A DNA stretch of 15,199 bases from Caulobacteraceae bacterium (lineage in GTDB: Bacteria; Pseudomonadota; Alphaproteobacteria; Caulobacterales; Caulobacteraceae). Each line of letters begins with the position of its first letter. Positions within the stretch are counted from its first letter, which is position 1. The DNA is taken from contig PLFA01000162.1 of the NCBI GenBank assembly GCA_003136615.1, positions 2,666 to 17,864 on the forward strand. Reading direction: 5' to 3'. Of this stretch, positions 13,457-15,199 are shown in pieces. Position numbers and translations under genes: made by a program. Under the pieces are notes generated by a model, which searched no databases, was not told the DNA's origin, and was given only the letters and a program-made list of their open reading frames with translations.

Positions 13457-13867
13457 CTATTCTGTGACGGCGCTCTGAACCGGGCCGGAGTCCTTGCCCT
13501 TGGCGGAAACGTCGCGATCGACGAACTCAATCACCGCCATGGCCGCGTTGTCCCCATGGCGAAAGCCCGCCTTGAGAACGCGGATATAGCCGCCCTGGCG
13601 GGCCTTGTAGCGCGGACCCAGAGTCGCGAAGAGCTTACCAACCTGCGCCACATCACGAACCTTGGAAATGGCCATGCGGCGGGCGTGAAGGTCACCCTTC
13701 TTGGCGAGGGTCACCAGCTTCTCGACGAAGGGGCGAAGTTCCTTGGCCTTGGGGAGCGTCGTGACGATCTGCTCATGCTTGATCAGGCTCGCCGACATAT
13801 TGGCGAACATGGCGGTGCGATGGGCCGAAGTGCGGCCGAGTTTGCGGTGCGCATAACCGTGGCGCAT
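13457..13867 (-). CDS. rplQ: 50S ribosomal protein L17
   Basis: A 136-residue L17, a component of the large ribosomal subunit near the exit tunnel. It begins MRHGYAHRKLGRTSAHR, close to the family's MRHR-type opening, and continues MFANMSASLIKHEQI and TLPKAKELRPFVEKLVTLAKK, then GGYIRVLKAGFRHGDNAAMAVIEFVD near the end. A 15-residue polar tail follows, as is common in alphaproteobacteria. The ATG at 13867 is preceded by GGAGAG. It is the last gene of the alpha operon here, 55 bases after rpoA. A GC-rich hairpin follows its stop. Confidence 0.97.
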   Translation of the reverse strand: MRHGYAHRKLGRTSAHRTAMFANMSASLIKHEQIVTTLPKAKELRPFVEKLVTLAKKGDLHARRMAISKVRDVAQVGKLFATLGPRYKARQGGYIRVLKAGFRHGDNAAMAVIEFVDRDVSAKGKDSGPVQSAVTE

Positions 13868-13922
13868 GATTGTCTCTCCAAGGACCGTCCGAGCGAACCC
13901 GTCAGGCCGTATAGCTTAAGAC

Positions 13923-14939
13923 CTAGATCTGGTCTTCGAATTTCTTCGCCAAATCTTCGATGTTTTCCGGAGGCCAATTGGGCACATCCATGCCCAGGTG
14001 CAGGCCCATATTGGTCAGGACTTCCTTGATCTCATTGAGCGACTTGCGGCCGAAGTTCGGCGTGCGCAGCATCTCGGCTTCGGTCTTCTGGATGAGATCG
14101 CCGATATAGACGATATTGTCGTTCTTCAGACAGTTGGCCGAACGAACCGACAGCTCCAGCTCGTCCACCTTCTTCAAGAGCGAGGGGTTGAAGGGCAGAT
14201 CGGGCTTGGCCTCGCCTTCCAGCTTCTTCTTGGGCTCATCGAAGGTGATGAAGACCTGAAGCTGATCCTGGAGGATGCGCGCGGCATAGGCCACGGCGTC
14301 CACGGGCGAGACCGCCCCGTTGGTTTCCACTTCCATGATCAGCTTGTCATAGTCGAGGCTCTGGCCCTGGCGGGTCGGCTCAACGCGATAGGCGACGCGC
14401 TTCACGGGACTATAGAGGGCGTCCACGGCAATCAGGCCAATCGGCGCGTCCTCGGGGCGGTTATGTTCGGAGGCGACATAGCCCTTGCCGTTCTGAACGG
14501 TGAACTCGATTCGCACTGACGCGCCCTCATCGAGGGTCAGGAGGACATGGCGGCCATTCAGGATCTCGATATCCGACGGCGCTTCGATCTGGCTGGCGGT
14601 GACGGGACCCGGGCCCGTGGCGCGCAAGGTCATGCGCTTGGGGCCTTCGGAGTGCATCCTCAGGGCCAGTTGCTTGATGTTGAGGACAATATCCACGACA
14701 TCCTCGCGCACGCCCTCCAGGGAGGAGAATTCGTGCACCACGCCATCGATCTGAATGGCGGTCACGGCGGCGCCCTGCAGAGAGGACAGCAGCACCCGAC
14801 GCAGGGAGTTGCCGAGCGTGACGCCAAAGCCGCGCTCGAGCGGTTCGGCGATGATGCGGGCGCGGCGCGCGCCATCGGCGCCCGACTCGATCAGGGGCTT
14901 TTCAGGGCGGATCAGTTCATTCCAGTTACGTTCAATCAC
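13923..14939 (-). CDS. rpoA: RNA polymerase alpha subunit
   Basis: A 338-residue RNA polymerase alpha subunit. The N-terminal domain (about 1-235) that dimerises and holds beta and beta' shows RRARIIAEPLERGFGVTLGNSLRRVLLSSL and GAAVTAIQIDGVVHEFSSLEGV. The C-terminal domain that contacts UP elements and activators shows LELSVRSANCLKNDNIVYIGDLI and LRTPNFGRKSLNEIKEVL. The start is a GTG at 14939, giving MIERNWNELIRPEKP as in other alphaproteobacteria, with a GAGGGA site upstream. It lies 77 bases behind rpsK and is followed by rplQ; rpsD is absent from this operon, as expected for the class. Confidence 0.98.
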   Translation of the reverse strand: MIERNWNELIRPEKPLIESGADGARRARIIAEPLERGFGVTLGNSLRRVLLSSLQGAAVTAIQIDGVVHEFSSLEGVREDVVDIVLNIKQLALRMHSEGPKRMTLRATGPGPVTASQIEAPSDIEILNGRHVLLTLDEGASVRIEFTVQNGKGYVASEHNRPEDAPIGLIAVDALYSPVKRVAYRVEPTRQGQSLDYDKLIMEVETNGAVSPVDAVAYAARILQDQLQVFITFDEPKKKLEGEAKPDLPFNPSLLKKVDELELSVRSANCLKNDNIVYIGDLIQKTEAEMLRTPNFGRKSLNEIKEVLTNMGLHLGMDVPNWPPENIEDLAKKFEDQI

Positions 14940-15016
14940 GGATGGATATCCCTCGGCGCGGGCTCGTCGGCCTCATAAGCCGGGCCGGCGGTGGAAATGG
15001 GAGACGAGAATAAAGA

Positions 15017-15199
15017 CTAGACGCGACGCCGTTTGGGCGGACGGCATCCATTGTGCGGCATGGGTGTCACGTCGCGGATCGTGGTGATGGTCATGCCCAC
15101 CGATTGAAGGGCGCGCAGGGCCGACTCACGTCCCGACCCAGGGCCGGACACATTCACCTCTAGGGTGCGCACACCGTGCTCCTGAGCCTTCTTGCCCGC
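15017..15199 (-). CDS. rpsK: 30S ribosomal protein S11, 3' part
   Basis: The last 60 residues of S11, of about 129 in the family; the 5' part lies beyond the right edge. The sequence contains EVNVSGPGSGRESALRAL, GMTITTIRDVTPMPHNG and the terminal CRPPKRRRV, all hallmark S11 segments lining the mRNA exit region of the 30S platform. It stops with TAG at 15017-15019, 77 bases before rpoA, in the usual alpha operon order. The reading frame is intact to the window edge. Confidence 0.97.
   Translation of the reverse strand, partial: AGKKAQEHGVRTLEVNVSGPGSGRESALRALQSVGMTITTIRDVTPMPHNGCRPPKRRRV

Overview
The window reads as alphaproteobacterial chromosome of high GC content. Three things point there. 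The ribosomal alpha operon runs rpsK-rpoA-rplQ with no rpsD between rpsK and rpoA. An ATP12-type F1-ATPase assembly chaperone is present. From memory, the series rplQ, htrA, rarA, rluC-like, ATP12, pccB is a gene order shared by Caulobacterales and Rhodobacterales relatives. GTG starts are common (rpoA, the VOC enzyme, arsR, the SRPBCC gene, the MerR gene and the DUF1800 gene). I do not assign a genus.

Layout from left to right. The 5' half of pccB (propionyl-CoA carboxylase beta subunit) is on the minus strand and cut by the window edge. A gene-free stretch of about 310 bases follows and holds a long imperfect inverted repeat. Then comes the ATP12 chaperone gene (minus). Divergent from it is a plus-strand pair of overlapping genes, DUF1800 and a Tat-type DUF1501 protein. 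Facing this pair is a 51-residue DUF3309 membrane peptide gene (minus) with a possible EcfG-type stress promoter. Next, all on the minus strand, are two tandem RluA-family pseudouridine synthases and rarA. A plus-strand MerR/TipAS-type regulator follows, with a strong internal start that would release the C-terminal domain as a separate 144-residue protein.

The right part is a tight minus-strand series: VOC enzyme, broken VOC copy, ArsR regulator, SRPBCC protein, Tet-type MFS transporter and htrA serine protease. A sigma70-like promoter with an inverted repeat over its -10 lies in front of the first gene, suggesting autoregulation by the ArsR protein. The window closes with rplQ, rpoA and the 3' end of rpsK.

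Functionally, the backbone is housekeeping: transcription and translation, rRNA modification, replication restart, protein quality control, ATP synthase assembly and propionyl-CoA metabolism. Three blocks look like accessory insertions: the ArsR/VOC/SRPBCC/MFS cassette, the TipAS-like regulator and the DUF1800/DUF1501/DUF3309 block. The most noteworthy observations are the TipAS-like internal start, the putative ArsR operator, the decaying second VOC gene inside that operon and the hairpin repeat. I found no clear evidence of a wholly new defence or mobile system.
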